Assembly: GCA_020848695.1 (NCBI GenBank)
Contig: JADLHT010000038.1
Span: 1 to 64,000, forward strand
Length of the DNA stretch: 64,000 nucleotides
Direction: 5' to 3'
Source: Saprospiraceae bacterium
GTDB lineage: Bacteria > Bacteroidota > Bacteroidia > Chitinophagales > Saprospiraceae
Below the pieces are notes generated by a model. The model made no database searches, was not told where the DNA came from, and was given only the letters and a program-made list of their open reading frames with translations. Below are positions 63,770 to 64,000 of the stretch, piece by piece (positions within the stretch are counted from its first letter, which is position 1; each line of letters begins with the position of its first letter). Made by a program: the position numbers and the translations under genes.

Positions 63770-63796
63770 TTTTAATTTGTTTAGTTAAAAAATAAT

Positions 63797-63829
63797 GATA
63801 ATGATTTTTGCAAAACAAAAATTGTTATC
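63797..63829 (-). promoter_or_regulatory. hairpin in the leader of the H1-like gene
   Basis: The two 14-base arms (63797-63810 and 63816-63829) pair except for two adjacent central positions, around a five-base loop. They lie between the expected transcription start near 63835 and the ATG at 63769. This could be a translation-control structure, an RNA stabiliser or a protein-binding dyad. Confidence 0.55.
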
Positions 63830-63841
63830 GTTATAACACTT

Positions 63842-63871
63842 CAAAGGTATGACAATTTTGATATATGCAAA
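63842..63871 (-). promoter_or_regulatory. Bacteroidota-type promoter of the H1-like gene
   Basis: On the minus strand TTTG, an 18-base spacer and TACCTTTG match the sigma-ABfr consensus (TTTG then TAnnTTTG, spacing about 19). It is the best two-box promoter in the window. Confidence 0.7.
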
Positions 63872-64000
63872 TATTTTTTAATATTTTTTTTCTGAAAACA
63901 GCAATATTTTCAATATTTTTTTTTAAATTCAACCGTTTTGCTTGGAATTTTTTATTTAAAAAACTAAAACCAATAAATTATCTGTAATTTTAATCATCTC

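Noticed and set aside
63279-63788. Long open plus-strand frame of Ala/Phe/Leu repeats opposite the H1-like gene
   Set aside because: It is the exact mirror of the Lys/Ala/Pro repeats, forced open by codon composition; it would be an implausible hydrophobic repeat and has no start or promoter support.

Overview
The window is an A+T-rich stretch of a Bacteroidota chromosome, probably Saprospiraceae or Chitinophagales. That placement rests on recall of protein families rather than on a search. The supporting markers are a gldK-gldL-gldM-gldN cluster (type IX secretion and gliding), a PorP/SprF-like protein, a giant secreted protein with a gliding-type C-terminal sorting domain, DUF3822, DUF4296 and DUF4403 genes, and recurrent TAnnTTTG promoter elements (the Bacteroidota -7 motif). 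I recognised no rRNA, tRNA, CRISPR array or prophage.

Region 1-2.1 kb is an insertion-sequence graveyard. It holds perfect 12-bp tandem repeats, a 13-bp variant array, a decayed IS21 element (istA fragment plus triple terminal repeats) sitting inside a decayed IS1380 transposase gene, and a scrap that looks like an IS66 C-terminus. From 2.1 to 8.8 kb come an orphan metal-ABC permease fused to a DtxR-type regulator with an operator-like palindrome over its promoter, a lipoprotein and beta-barrel pair, then a co-oriented run: small conserved protein, PhnP-like hydrolase, DUF255 protein, PorP/SprF.

Region 9-13.5 kb is gldKLMN, closed by an intrinsic terminator. Region 13.5-31.5 kb is mostly housekeeping: prolyl-tRNA synthetase, CsaA, an exported superoxide dismutase with an extra helical domain, fructose-1,6-bisphosphatase, an ABC exporter, bifunctional nuclease, ETF alpha/beta, S16, an acyl-CoA carboxylase beta subunit and a pseudouridine synthase, with several uncharacterised envelope proteins.

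Region 31.5-39.2 kb is the most distinctive accessory-like segment. A 1372-residue type IX cargo protein with about eleven Ig-like repeats is divergent from a secreted caspase-TPR protein, which is followed by a small secreted partner and a DUF4296 lipoprotein. Region 39.3-63 kb holds a PhoB/PhoR-like two-component system, an M23 peptidase, FolP, a TamB-like protein overlapping MutS2, TsaD, DUF3822-RsmD-MazG-like-DUF4403-AroB, NhaD, a class A penicillin-binding protein, a small barrel and 4-hydroxyphenylpyruvate dioxygenase. The window ends with a histone-H1-like Lys/Ala/Pro protein with a good two-box promoter and a hairpin in its leader.

The strongest candidates for undescribed biology are the permease-DtxR fusion with its own operator, the caspase-TPR/giant cargo locus, the superoxide dismutase fused to a His-bearing helical domain, and a perfect dyad abutting the promoter of an uncharacterised 463-residue protein.
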